A stretch of DNA of 5,262 nt from an uncultured Caryophanales bacterium (lineage in GTDB: Bacteria; Bacillota_I; Bacilli_A; RFN20; CAG-826). The notes beneath the pieces are model-generated. The model did not search any database. It saw nothing but the letters and a program-made list of their open reading frames with translations, and was not told the origin of the DNA. Position 1 is the stretch's first letter. Every line of letters starts with the position of its first letter. The stretch is from positions 1 to 5,262 of the forward strand of contig CAMYXQ010000064.1 in the NCBI GenBank assembly GCA_947303105.1, in the 5' to 3' direction. A program made the translations under genes and the position numbers. Of the stretch, positions 1 to 4,941 are shown piece after piece.

Positions 1-579
1 GGGGCCGTCCGCGTGGTCGCTCGCGCCGATGCACGCGAGCACCTTCGCGCCTTCCAGCGTCATGCGGCGGGCCATGATGAGGCCGATGTCGCCGGAGCCG
101 AGGATGAACACCTTCTTGCCGACGAGGTAGCCGAATTCGTTGAGGAAGAGCTGGGCTTGACCTGCGGTCAAAACACCCGCCGGACGATCGCCGGGGATGC
201 CGATGGCGCCCGCATTCCTTTCGTAGCAGCCCAAGGCGTTGATGATCGCTTTGGCCTGGACCTCCACCACGCCCTCTTCGGCGTTGCAGTAGGTGATGAC
301 TTTGTCTTTGGTGATTTCGGTGACGGTGCTGTTGAGGACGTAGGGAATGCCGCGTTCCTTGACTTGGAGGATGAACCGTTCGGCGAATTCGGGACCGGTG
401 AGTTCTTCTTTGAATTCGGCTAAGCCGAATCCGTTATGGATGCACTGGTTGAGGATGCCGCCGAGGAAGGCCATCTTCTCGATGATGAGGATGTCGCGGA
501 CGCCTTTGTCGTAGGCGCCGACGGCCGCGGCGAGGCCGGCGCTTCCGCCGCCGATGATGACTAAATCAACGCGTTTCAT
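1..579 (-). CDS. NAD(P)/FAD-dependent oxidoreductase, GlpB-position partner (partial, 3' end missing)
   Basis: The reading frame stays open from an ATG at 579 to the left edge, giving the first 193 residues; the C-terminal half is outside the window. Visible: an N-terminal FAD-binding Rossmann turn (GGGSAG, residues 10-15), the segment GGILNQCIHNGFGL (40-53) with Cys46, which is characteristic of the flavin subunit encoded next to GlpA-like proteins in Bacillota, a NALGCYERN segment (114-122), and a second dinucleotide-binding turn GSGDIG (161-166) for NAD(P)H. By family knowledge such proteins pass electrons between a partner dehydrogenase and NAD(P) or another carrier; the substrate cannot be read from the sequence. 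The start is fixed by AAAAGGAGG 7 bases upstream and by a one-base overlap (TAATG) with the upstream gene's stop, implying one operon and translational coupling. Two-nucleotide-fold disulfide reductases are the other possibility, but the CxxC of that group is not seen. Family call is secure, exact reaction is not. Confidence 0.88.
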   Translation of the reverse strand, partial: MKRVDLVIIGGGSAGLAAAVGAYDKGVRDILIIEKMAFLGGILNQCIHNGFGLAEFKEELTGPEFAERFILQVKERGIPYVLNSTVTEITKDKVITYCNAEEGVVEVQAKAIINALGCYERNAGAIGIPGDRPAGVLTAGQAQLFLNEFGYLVGKKVFILGSGDIGLIMARRMTLEGAKVLACIGASDHADGP

Positions 580-595
580 TATTCGGCCTCCTTTT
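577..595 (-). promoter_or_regulatory. TAATG stop-start overlap with strong ribosome binding site
   Basis: The stop TAA (581-579) of the upstream oxidoreductase shares its last A with the ATG (579-577) of the downstream one. A strong Shine-Dalgarno sequence, AAAAGGAGG (595-587), lies inside the last codons of the upstream gene with a 7-base gap to the ATG. The arrangement indicates coupled translation of two subunits that are probably made in similar amounts. It also decides the start of the downstream gene. Confidence 0.85.
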
Positions 596-2018
596 TGACT
601 TCGTCGACGATGATGGCGCTGCCTAAGCCATCATATAAAACATCCAAGGGGGTCTTGCCCATTTCCTCGGCGAGGAACTGGATGACCCGCGGCTGGCAGA
701 AGCCGCCTTGGCAATGGCCGAATCCGGCCCGGGTGCGTTTCTTGATCGCTTTGACCGACTGGCAAGGCAACGAGCGGGACATGACGTCCTTCAGCTCGCC
801 GAGCGACACTTTCTCGCAGTTGCAGACGAGAACGCCGTAGTCGGGGTTGTTCTTGATGAGTTCGTTCCGCTCTTCGAGGCTGAGCTCGAGGGGACGGACG
901 TAGGGTTTGATTTTCGGGTTCCAATCGGCTTTCTTTTCGAGCGGGAGGATCGCTTTGACGAGTTCCTCCACCACATATTCGCCGATGGCGGGACTCGAGA
1001 CGAGTCCGGGGCTCTCGATGCCGGCCACGTTGATGAAATGCGGTTCCTTCTTGGACGGCTCGATGATGAAGTCATGGGTGCTCGGCGTGGCGCGCAAGCC
1101 AGCGTACACGCGAATCTGCTCTTGGAACGGGATATTCGGGACCAAAGAGCTCGCCTGGGCTTTGACGTCGGCCAAGGTGAGGCTATCGGTGGAGACATCT
1201 TCCTTGTCGTCGACGAATTCGCTGGACGGGCCGACGAGATAGTTGCCGGAAGTCGTTCTCGTGAACAAAATGCCTTTGCCCTTCTCGCTCGGAAGCGGGA
1301 AGAGGACGTGTTTGACGAATCCGGGGTTGAAATGGTCGAGGACGTAATACTCGCCTTTTCTGGGGCGGATGCTCCAATCGATCGGTTCGACCATCGAGGC
1401 GATGAGGTCGCTATGGACGCCGGCGGCGTTGATGACGACCTTGGCTTCATAGTCGCCTTTGCTGGTATGGACCACAAAGTGGTCACCGACTTTGTCGATG
1501 CCGACTACTTTCGCATTGAGTTCGAGGCGGACCCCATTGTCGAGGGCGTTCTCCACCGCATGGGCGACCAATAAGAACGGGTTGACGATGCCGCCCGTCG
1601 GGCAAAGCAAAGTCCCCTTCACTGCGGGGTTGATGTTCGGCTCGATGGCCTTGGTTTCCTCGGCGGAGAGCAGTTTGCAGGGCACGCCGTTCTTGGCGCT
1701 CCGCTCCGCGAGTTCTTTGAGCATCGGGAGCTGCTCGTCGTAAAGAGCGACGGTCAAAGTGCCGTTCCTTTCAAACGGAACGTCGAGATCGTTGCACACT
1801 TCGTCCATCATCCGATTCCCGAGCACGTTGAACTTGGCTTTGTTCGTGCCGGGGAGCGGGTCATAGCCGGAGTGGGCGATGGCGCTATTGGCCATGCTCG
1901 TCGCATCGCAGACGTCGTTCTCCTTTTCCAAAATGAGTGCGGATACCCGATACTTCGAGAGATTTCGGGCGATAAAGGCGCCGACCGCACCGGCGCCGAT
2001 GATAATTACGTCTTCCAT
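579..2018 (-). CDS. GlpA-like FAD-dependent oxidoreductase with C-terminal BFD-type [2Fe-2S] domain
   Basis: A 479-residue soluble flavoprotein of the DAO/GlpA family. It starts with the FAD-binding turn GAGAVG (residues 8-13) and the ribose-binding Glu31 at the end of strand 2. The middle has the family's substrate-domain features, including a GLRATPSTHDFII stretch. The C-terminus has a BFD-like iron-sulfur domain with cysteines 399, 401, 436 and 441 (CxC ... CxxxxC). Family members include the anaerobic glycerol-3-phosphate dehydrogenase subunit GlpA and related 2-hydroxyacid/amine dehydrogenases. Together with the downstream flavoprotein it probably oxidises glycerol-3-phosphate or a similar substrate and hands electrons over the flavins and cluster; the substrate is inference. 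E. coli GlpA is longer (about 540 residues). The start at 2018 is the only in-frame ATG near the N-terminal beta strand, because an in-frame TAA sits at 2027-2025; it has no properly spaced Shine-Dalgarno sequence. First gene of a two-or-more-gene operon. Confidence 0.9.
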   Translation of the reverse strand: MEDVIIIGAGAVGAFIARNLSKYRVSALILEKENDVCDATSMANSAIAHSGYDPLPGTNKAKFNVLGNRMMDEVCNDLDVPFERNGTLTVALYDEQLPMLKELAERSAKNGVPCKLLSAEETKAIEPNINPAVKGTLLCPTGGIVNPFLLVAHAVENALDNGVRLELNAKVVGIDKVGDHFVVHTSKGDYEAKVVINAAGVHSDLIASMVEPIDWSIRPRKGEYYVLDHFNPGFVKHVLFPLPSEKGKGILFTRTTSGNYLVGPSSEFVDDKEDVSTDSLTLADVKAQASSLVPNIPFQEQIRVYAGLRATPSTHDFIIEPSKKEPHFINVAGIESPGLVSSPAIGEYVVEELVKAILPLEKKADWNPKIKPYVRPLELSLEERNELIKNNPDYGVLVCNCEKVSLGELKDVMSRSLPCQSVKAIKKRTRAGFGHCQGGFCQPRVIQFLAEEMGKTPLDVLYDGLGSAIIVDEVKKEAE

Positions 2019-2026
2019 ATGCCATT

Positions 2027-2055
2027 AGTATAGGCTTCCTAGAAGGAAGAAAAAA
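2027..2055 (-). promoter_or_regulatory. Candidate promoter of the oxidoreductase operon, near-leaderless
   Basis: On the minus strand a TATACT -10 hexamer (2032-2027) lies only 8 bases before the ATG at 2018, so transcription would begin about two bases before the start codon. The -35 is poor (TTTTTT, 2055-2050, 17-base spacer). The nearest Shine-Dalgarno-like sequence, AGGAAG (2040-2035), is 16 bases from the ATG and so too far. Together this suggests a leaderless or almost leaderless mRNA. The weak -35 suggests dependence on an activator or a repressor at the dyad in the spacer. Readthrough from pnp is made unlikely by the terminator just upstream. Confidence 0.4.
2035..2049. repeat. Inverted repeat CTTCCT-TCT-AGGAAG, possible operator
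   Basis: A perfect 6-bp dyad with a 3-bp centre (minus-strand reading CTTCCT TCT AGGAAG) lies entirely in the spacer between the candidate -35 and -10 of the oxidoreductase promoter. A dyad at this place is a usual position for a repressor or a MerR-like regulator to bind. It is short, so chance occurrence is possible, and no regulator gene is in the window to pair with it. Confidence 0.35.
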
Positions 2056-2068
2056 GGGGAAAGACGAC

Positions 2069-2101
2069 AAAAAAGAGGTCTCTATTAACGAAGACCTCTT
2101 T
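2069..2101 (-). terminator. Rho-independent terminator of pnp
   Basis: A perfect 10-bp stem (AAAGAGGTCT at 2101-2092 in minus-strand reading with AGACCTCTTT at 2081-2072) has a 10-base loop. The minus strand runs on as TTTTTT (2074-2069, three of these inside the stem) and then GTCGTC. It begins 12 bases after the pnp stop codon. It separates pnp from the oxidoreductase operon. The A-rich flank on the other side would give a weaker signal for plus-strand transcripts. Confidence 0.88.
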
Positions 2102-2112
2102 CGTTCTAGATT

Positions 2113-4329
2113 TTAGTGGCGTCCGCCGCGGGAGTTCCCGCCTTTGGGTCCGTGACCGCGATCGCCGCCTTTGCCCCCGCGGAATGCGGGCTTGGCCGGG
2201 CGTTCTTCGTAGCCTTCGGGCTTGTCGATGAACTCGCGATGGCTGACTTTGACTTTGCCGTCTTCGATGCCGATGACGACAACCTTCAAGCGGTCGCCGA
2301 CTTTGACGACGTCATTGGCGTCCTCGATGTACTTCCAATCGAGGCGCGAGACGTGGCAGAGACCATCGGTCGTTCCGAATAGATTGACGAAAGCGCCATA
2401 GTTCTCGACGCGGTTGACTTCGCCTTCGAAGATCTCGCCGACTTTGGCTTCGCGCACGATGTTCTCGATGATTTCGCGGGCTTTGTTGATCATCTCGCGG
2501 TTCATGTGATAGATGGTGATATCGCCGCTGTCTTCGACATCGATCTTGACGTTGTCGCAATCGGCGATGATCTGGTTGATGACCTTGCCGCCGGTGCCGA
2601 TGACATCGCGGATCTTATCCGGATCGATGACGAGGTGATCCATCTTCGGCGCCCATTCGCTGACATCCGGACGCGGTTCGGCGATCGCCTGCTTCATGAC
2701 CTCGCGGATCTCCGCGCGGGCCTTCTTGGCCTGGGCGAGCGCTTCGCTCAAGACGTCACGGGTGACGCCGTGGATCTTGATGTCCATCTGCAAAGCAGTG
2801 AGACCGTTTTCGGTGCCGGCGCACTTGAAGTCCATGTCACCGAAGTGATCTTCGAGACCCTGGATATCGGTGAGGATGGTGTACGGATGTTTGCCATCGA
2901 GCGGGCCGGAAGTGATGAGGCCCATCGCGATGCCGCTGACGATGCCTTTGATCGGGACGCCGGCCGCCATGAGCGACATGCAGCCCGCGCAGATGGAGGC
3001 CTGCGAAGAGGAGCCGTTGGACTCGACGACGTCGGCCACCGTGCGGATGGCATACGGGAATTCTTCTTTGGTCGGGAGGACGTAGCTTAACGCACGTCCG
3101 GCAAGCGCGCCATGGCCGACTTCGCGGCGTCCGGGAGCGCCTATGCGACCGACTTCGCCGACCGAATAGGGCGGGAAGTTGTATTGATGCATGAAGATCT
3201 TCTCGGTCTGCGGGGTGAGGTTATCGACGATCTGGGCGTCGCTGAGCGGGCCAAGGGTCGTCGTGGAGATGACCTGGGTCTGTCCGCGGGTGAACATGGC
3301 CGAGCCATGAACGCGCGGGAGCAAATCGACCTGGGCGTCCAAAGGACGGATTTCGTCGACCTTGCGGCCGTCCGGGCGGATCTTCTCTTCGGTGATGAGG
3401 CGACGGACTTCGTTGGCGACCATCTCCTCGAGGATGCCGTTGACCATGCGCATCGTGGCGACATGGAGTTTCTCGGTTTCGTATTTGCGGGTGTCGTAGT
3501 CTTCGATGATCTCGTTCTTGAGGGCGTCGATGGCGTCCTGGCGTTCGAGTTTGTCGAAGATGGAAATGGCTTTGACCATTCTTTCGCCGACGCGGCTTTC
3601 GATGTCGTCGCGGAGCTCCTGGCTCGGGGTGAACAGAACGATCTCGCGGTTCGGTTTGCCGATCTCTTTGATGATTTCTTCTTCGAAGGCGCAGAGGGTC
3701 TTGATCGCTTCATGGGCGAACATGATGGCGTCGAGCATCTCCTCTTCGGGGACCTCCGCCGCACCGGCTTCGACCATCATGATGGCGTCTTTGGTGCCGG
3801 CGACGGTTAAGTCGATGTCGGAATTCTCGGCCTGTTCGATGGTCGGATCGATGACGAATTCGCCATTGACGCGGCCGACGCGGACGCCGGCGATCGGGCC
3901 ATCAAAGGGGATATCGCTGATGCAGAGGGCGAGGGAGCTGCCGAGCATCGCGGTCATTTCCGGGCTGTTGTCGGGGTCGACCGACATGACGGTGTTGACG
4001 ATTTGGACTTCGTTGCGGAATCCGTCGGCGAATAACGGACGGATCGGGCGGTCGATGAGACGGGCGCTCAAGGTGCCATGTTCATCGGCGCGGCCTTCGC
4101 GGCGCAAGAACGACTGCGGGATTTTGCCCGCGGCGTACTGCTTTTCGACATATTCGACGGTAAGCGGGAAAAAGTCACCGTCCCGCGGGGTGTCGGCGCA
4201 GCAGGCCGTGGAGAGAACCACGGTGTCGCCGAAGCGGATGAAGGTCGCCCCGTCGGCTTGCTTGGCGATCTCTCCGGTCTCGACTTGAATTTTTCTTCCA
4301 GCGAAGTCGAGTTCGAACACTTTCTTCAT
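2113..4329 (-). CDS. pnp: Polyribonucleotide nucleotidyltransferase (PNPase)
   Basis: A full-length 738-residue PNPase, the trimeric exoribonuclease that phosphorolyses RNA 3' to 5' to nucleoside diphosphates and can add 3' tails, normally acting in the cytoplasmic degradosome. Domain order: first RNase PH fold (about 1-145) with the FLRREGR and RLIDRPIRPLF motifs (74-80, 90-100), helical linker (about 145-315), second RNase PH fold (about 320-545) with phosphate-site SNGSSSQAS (437-445) and metal/catalytic D494, D500 and K502 in LEDHFGDMDFK, matching E. coli D486, D492 and K494, KH domain (about 560-620, GTGG at 578-581), S1 domain (about 630-697), and a 33-residue Gly/Arg/Lys/His-rich tail. 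All catalytic residues are present, so it should be active. The start is set by AGAGGA (4340-4335) 5 bases upstream. It lies after rpsO, as in many bacteria, but with an intervening terminator and its own promoter. Confidence 0.98.
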   Translation of the reverse strand: MKKVFELDFAGRKIQVETGEIAKQADGATFIRFGDTVVLSTACCADTPRDGDFFPLTVEYVEKQYAAGKIPQSFLRREGRADEHGTLSARLIDRPIRPLFADGFRNEVQIVNTVMSVDPDNSPEMTAMLGSSLALCISDIPFDGPIAGVRVGRVNGEFVIDPTIEQAENSDIDLTVAGTKDAIMMVEAGAAEVPEEEMLDAIMFAHEAIKTLCAFEEEIIKEIGKPNREIVLFTPSQELRDDIESRVGERMVKAISIFDKLERQDAIDALKNEIIEDYDTRKYETEKLHVATMRMVNGILEEMVANEVRRLITEEKIRPDGRKVDEIRPLDAQVDLLPRVHGSAMFTRGQTQVISTTTLGPLSDAQIVDNLTPQTEKIFMHQYNFPPYSVGEVGRIGAPGRREVGHGALAGRALSYVLPTKEEFPYAIRTVADVVESNGSSSQASICAGCMSLMAAGVPIKGIVSGIAMGLITSGPLDGKHPYTILTDIQGLEDHFGDMDFKCAGTENGLTALQMDIKIHGVTRDVLSEALAQAKKARAEIREVMKQAIAEPRPDVSEWAPKMDHLVIDPDKIRDVIGTGGKVINQIIADCDNVKIDVEDSGDITIYHMNREMINKAREIIENIVREAKVGEIFEGEVNRVENYGAFVNLFGTTDGLCHVSRLDWKYIEDANDVVKVGDRLKVVVIGIEDGKVKVSHREFIDKPEGYEERPAKPAFRGGKGGDRGHGPKGGNSRGGRH

Positions 4330-4334
4330 TTGTT

Positions 4335-4340
4335 TCCTCT
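4335..4340 (-). promoter_or_regulatory. pnp ribosome binding site
   Basis: AGAGGA in minus-strand reading, 5 bases before the ATG at 4329. Moderate strength. It confirms the start that gives the canonical PNPase N-terminus (MKKVFELDFAG). Confidence 0.75.
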
Positions 4341-4363
4341 TTTCTTAATCTTAAAACGGGGGC

Positions 4364-4391
4364 ATTTTAGCACACCTATTCGGAATGCGCA
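4364..4391 (-). promoter_or_regulatory. pnp promoter with extended -10
   Basis: Minus-strand TGC-TAAAAT (4372-4364) is an extended -10 element. TGCGCA (4391-4386) at a 16-base spacer gives a mediocre -35 (4 of 6 with TTGACA). Transcription would start near 4357, leaving a leader of about 28 bases with the ribosome binding site. This gives pnp a transcript independent of rpsO, in agreement with the terminator that precedes it. Confidence 0.6.
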
Positions 4392-4396
4392 CGCAT
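4385..4396. repeat. Inverted repeat ATGCG-CA-CGCAT over the pnp -35 region
   Basis: A perfect 5-bp dyad with a CA centre fully covers the candidate pnp -35 hexamer. Just upstream are two copies of GCATAAA in the same direction (4393-4399 and 4403-4409, 10 bp apart, i.e. one helix turn) and a second-level inverted pair GCGCAC (4387-4392) / GTGCGC (4410-4415). This density suggests a regulator-binding region, though each element on its own is short. Confidence 0.35.
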
Positions 4397-4410
4397 AAAC
4401 GAGCATAAAG

Positions 4411-4430
4411 TGCGCGAAAGTGGGAATAAT
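4411..4430. repeat. 20-bp motif, copy upstream of pnp
   Basis: TGCGC, then four variable bases with A at the third, then GTGGGAATAAT. It matches the copy at 4897-4916 at 17 of 20 positions, including an exact 11-base run. Here it sits between the rpsO terminator and the pnp promoter, about 20-45 bp upstream of the pnp -35. Read on the plus strand it could also act as a -10 region for a short transcript towards the 3' end of rpsO, but no good -35 precedes it. Confidence 0.5.
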
Positions 4431-4444
4431 GACGTTTTTGATAT

Positions 4445-4471
4445 AAAAAAGCCCCCATGTTGGGGACTTTT
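4445..4471 (-). terminator. Rho-independent terminator of rpsO
   Basis: In minus-strand RNA, AAAAGUCCCC (4471-4462) pairs with GGGGGCUUUU (4456-4447) around a 5-base AACAU loop (one U-G wobble), followed by two more T's (six-T run 4450-4445). It starts 15 bases after the rpsO stop. The flanking plus strand also carries CTTTTCTTTCTT, so weak termination in the other direction is possible, but there the stem has a C-A mismatch. Confidence 0.85.
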
Positions 4472-4486
4472 CTTTCTTGGGTTCGC

Positions 4487-4756
4487 TTATTTGCGGAGCG
4501 AGAGAGCGGCAAGAACCTTGAGGTACTCTTCGCGGTCGGTCTTCGCAAGGTAGTTGAGAAGGCGGCGGCGTTTTCCGACGAGGATCAAGAGGCTTCTGCG
4601 GGCAATCGGATCCTGCCCATTGTTTTTGATGTGGGCATTGAGTTTCGCGATTCTCTTGGTGAGAAGGGCGATCTGAACCGAGGCGTTGCCGGTATCGGCG
4701 GCATTTTTCCCAAAGCGGGCAACTTCGACGTTGACCTCTTCTTTGTTGAGGGCCAT
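4487..4756 (-). CDS. rpsO: 30S ribosomal protein S15
   Basis: An 89-residue S15, the usual length, which binds the central domain of 16S rRNA early in 30S assembly and forms bridge B4 with the large subunit. Seen: the DTGNASVQIALLTKRI segment (21-36), LNAH (39-42), and the conserved LVGKRRRLLNYL stretch (59-70). The RNA-contact loop is unusual: the common VHKKDHHSRRGLL is replaced here by NNGQDPIARRSLL (45-57). His42 and Asp49 remain (H41 and D48 in mature numbering), but the contact Ser51 is Ala (A52) and H45 is Asn. The start is fixed by AAAGGAG (4769-4763) 6 bases upstream. It is followed by a terminator and so is probably monocistronic. A structured leader suggests autoregulation by its product. 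Confidence 0.97.
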   Translation of the reverse strand: MALNKEEVNVEVARFGKNAADTGNASVQIALLTKRIAKLNAHIKNNGQDPIARRSLLILVGKRRRLLNYLAKTDREEYLKVLAALSLRK

Positions 4757-4760
4757 GGTT

Positions 4761-4819
4761 TTCTCCTTTCAGTTAATACTTGGCTCTATCAAGGTTGCGT
4801 CATAGGAGAACGGCGCAAC
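4761..4819 (-). promoter_or_regulatory. rpsO leader pseudoknot sequestering the ribosome binding site (candidate S15 autoregulatory RNA)
   Basis: In the rpsO leader RNA, GUUGCG (4819-4814) pairs perfectly with CGCAAC (4799-4794), leaving a 14-base loop. The loop contains UUCUCCU (4810-4804), which is fully complementary, 7 bp with no mismatch, to AGGAGAA (4767-4761), the Shine-Dalgarno core of rpsO. This makes an H-type pseudoknot. The linker holds a small CUUG/CAAG hairpin (4793-4790 with 4782-4779). Known S15 leaders of E. coli and other phyla also control rpsO translation by diverse RNA folds, including a pseudoknot over the ribosome binding site. That S15 binds this fold is inference. Confidence 0.55.
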
Positions 4820-4839
4820 TAAGGTAGGCTGCAAGTGAG

Positions 4840-4867
4840 ATAATACACGGAACTTGGGCAAAAGCAA
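4840..4867 (-). promoter_or_regulatory. rpsO promoter
   Basis: On the minus strand, TTGCTT (4867-4862) and TATTAT (4845-4840) are separated by 16 bases. The predicted start near 4833 gives a leader of about 77 bases, long enough to contain the whole pseudoknot at 4761-4819. It diverges from the typA promoter, whose -35 begins about 20 bp away. Confidence 0.6.
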
Positions 4868-4888
4868 TAGAGAAATGTATATTTCTTC

Positions 4889-4918
4889 TTGCGATATGCG
4901 CCCAGGTGGGAATAATAT
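4889..4918 (+). promoter_or_regulatory. typA promoter
   Basis: TTGCGA (4889-4894) is followed after 18 bases by TAATAT (4913-4918), or after 16 bases by AATAAT (4911-4916). Transcription would begin about 4923-4925, leaving a very short leader of about 17-19 bases that is mostly ribosome binding site. The spacer and -10 coincide with the 20-bp motif also found upstream of pnp. Confidence 0.6.
4897..4916. repeat. 20-bp motif, copy in the typA promoter
   Basis: TGCGCCCAGGTGGGAATAAT, covering the spacer and part of the -10 of the typA promoter. It matches 4411-4430 at 17 of 20 positions and ends in the same 11-base run. No third copy was seen upstream of rpsO or of the oxidoreductase operon. 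Confidence 0.5.
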
Positions 4919-4941
4919 TTTCCGCGTTGGAGGTCGCATTT

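Noticed and set aside
13..423. Plus-strand 136-codon open frame near the left edge
   Set aside because: It is antisense to the partial FAD/NAD(P) oxidoreductase on the minus strand, which has two dinucleotide-binding motifs and a strong ribosome binding site.
708..1574. Long open frame (288 codons) on the plus strand opposite the GlpA-like gene
   Set aside because: It lies opposite a clear protein family member in G+C-rich DNA, where antisense frames stay open by composition; it has no ribosome binding site and its translation has no recognisable domain.
1885..2070. Alternative minus-strand ATG at 2025 upstream of the GlpA-like start
   Set aside because: It is out of frame with the flavoprotein and gives an Arg-rich translation without the FAD-binding fold.
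3112..3810. Plus-strand open frames of 232 and 260 codons (3112-3810 and 3506-4288) opposite pnp
   Set aside because: They are shadows of the pnp reading frame, with low-complexity, Asp/Phe- or Ser-rich translations and no start signals.
4789..4803. Tiny upstream reading frame AUG ACG CAA CCU UGA in the rpsO leader
   Set aside because: It has no Shine-Dalgarno sequence, is four codons long, and its AUG falls inside the pseudoknot loop; chance is the simpler explanation.
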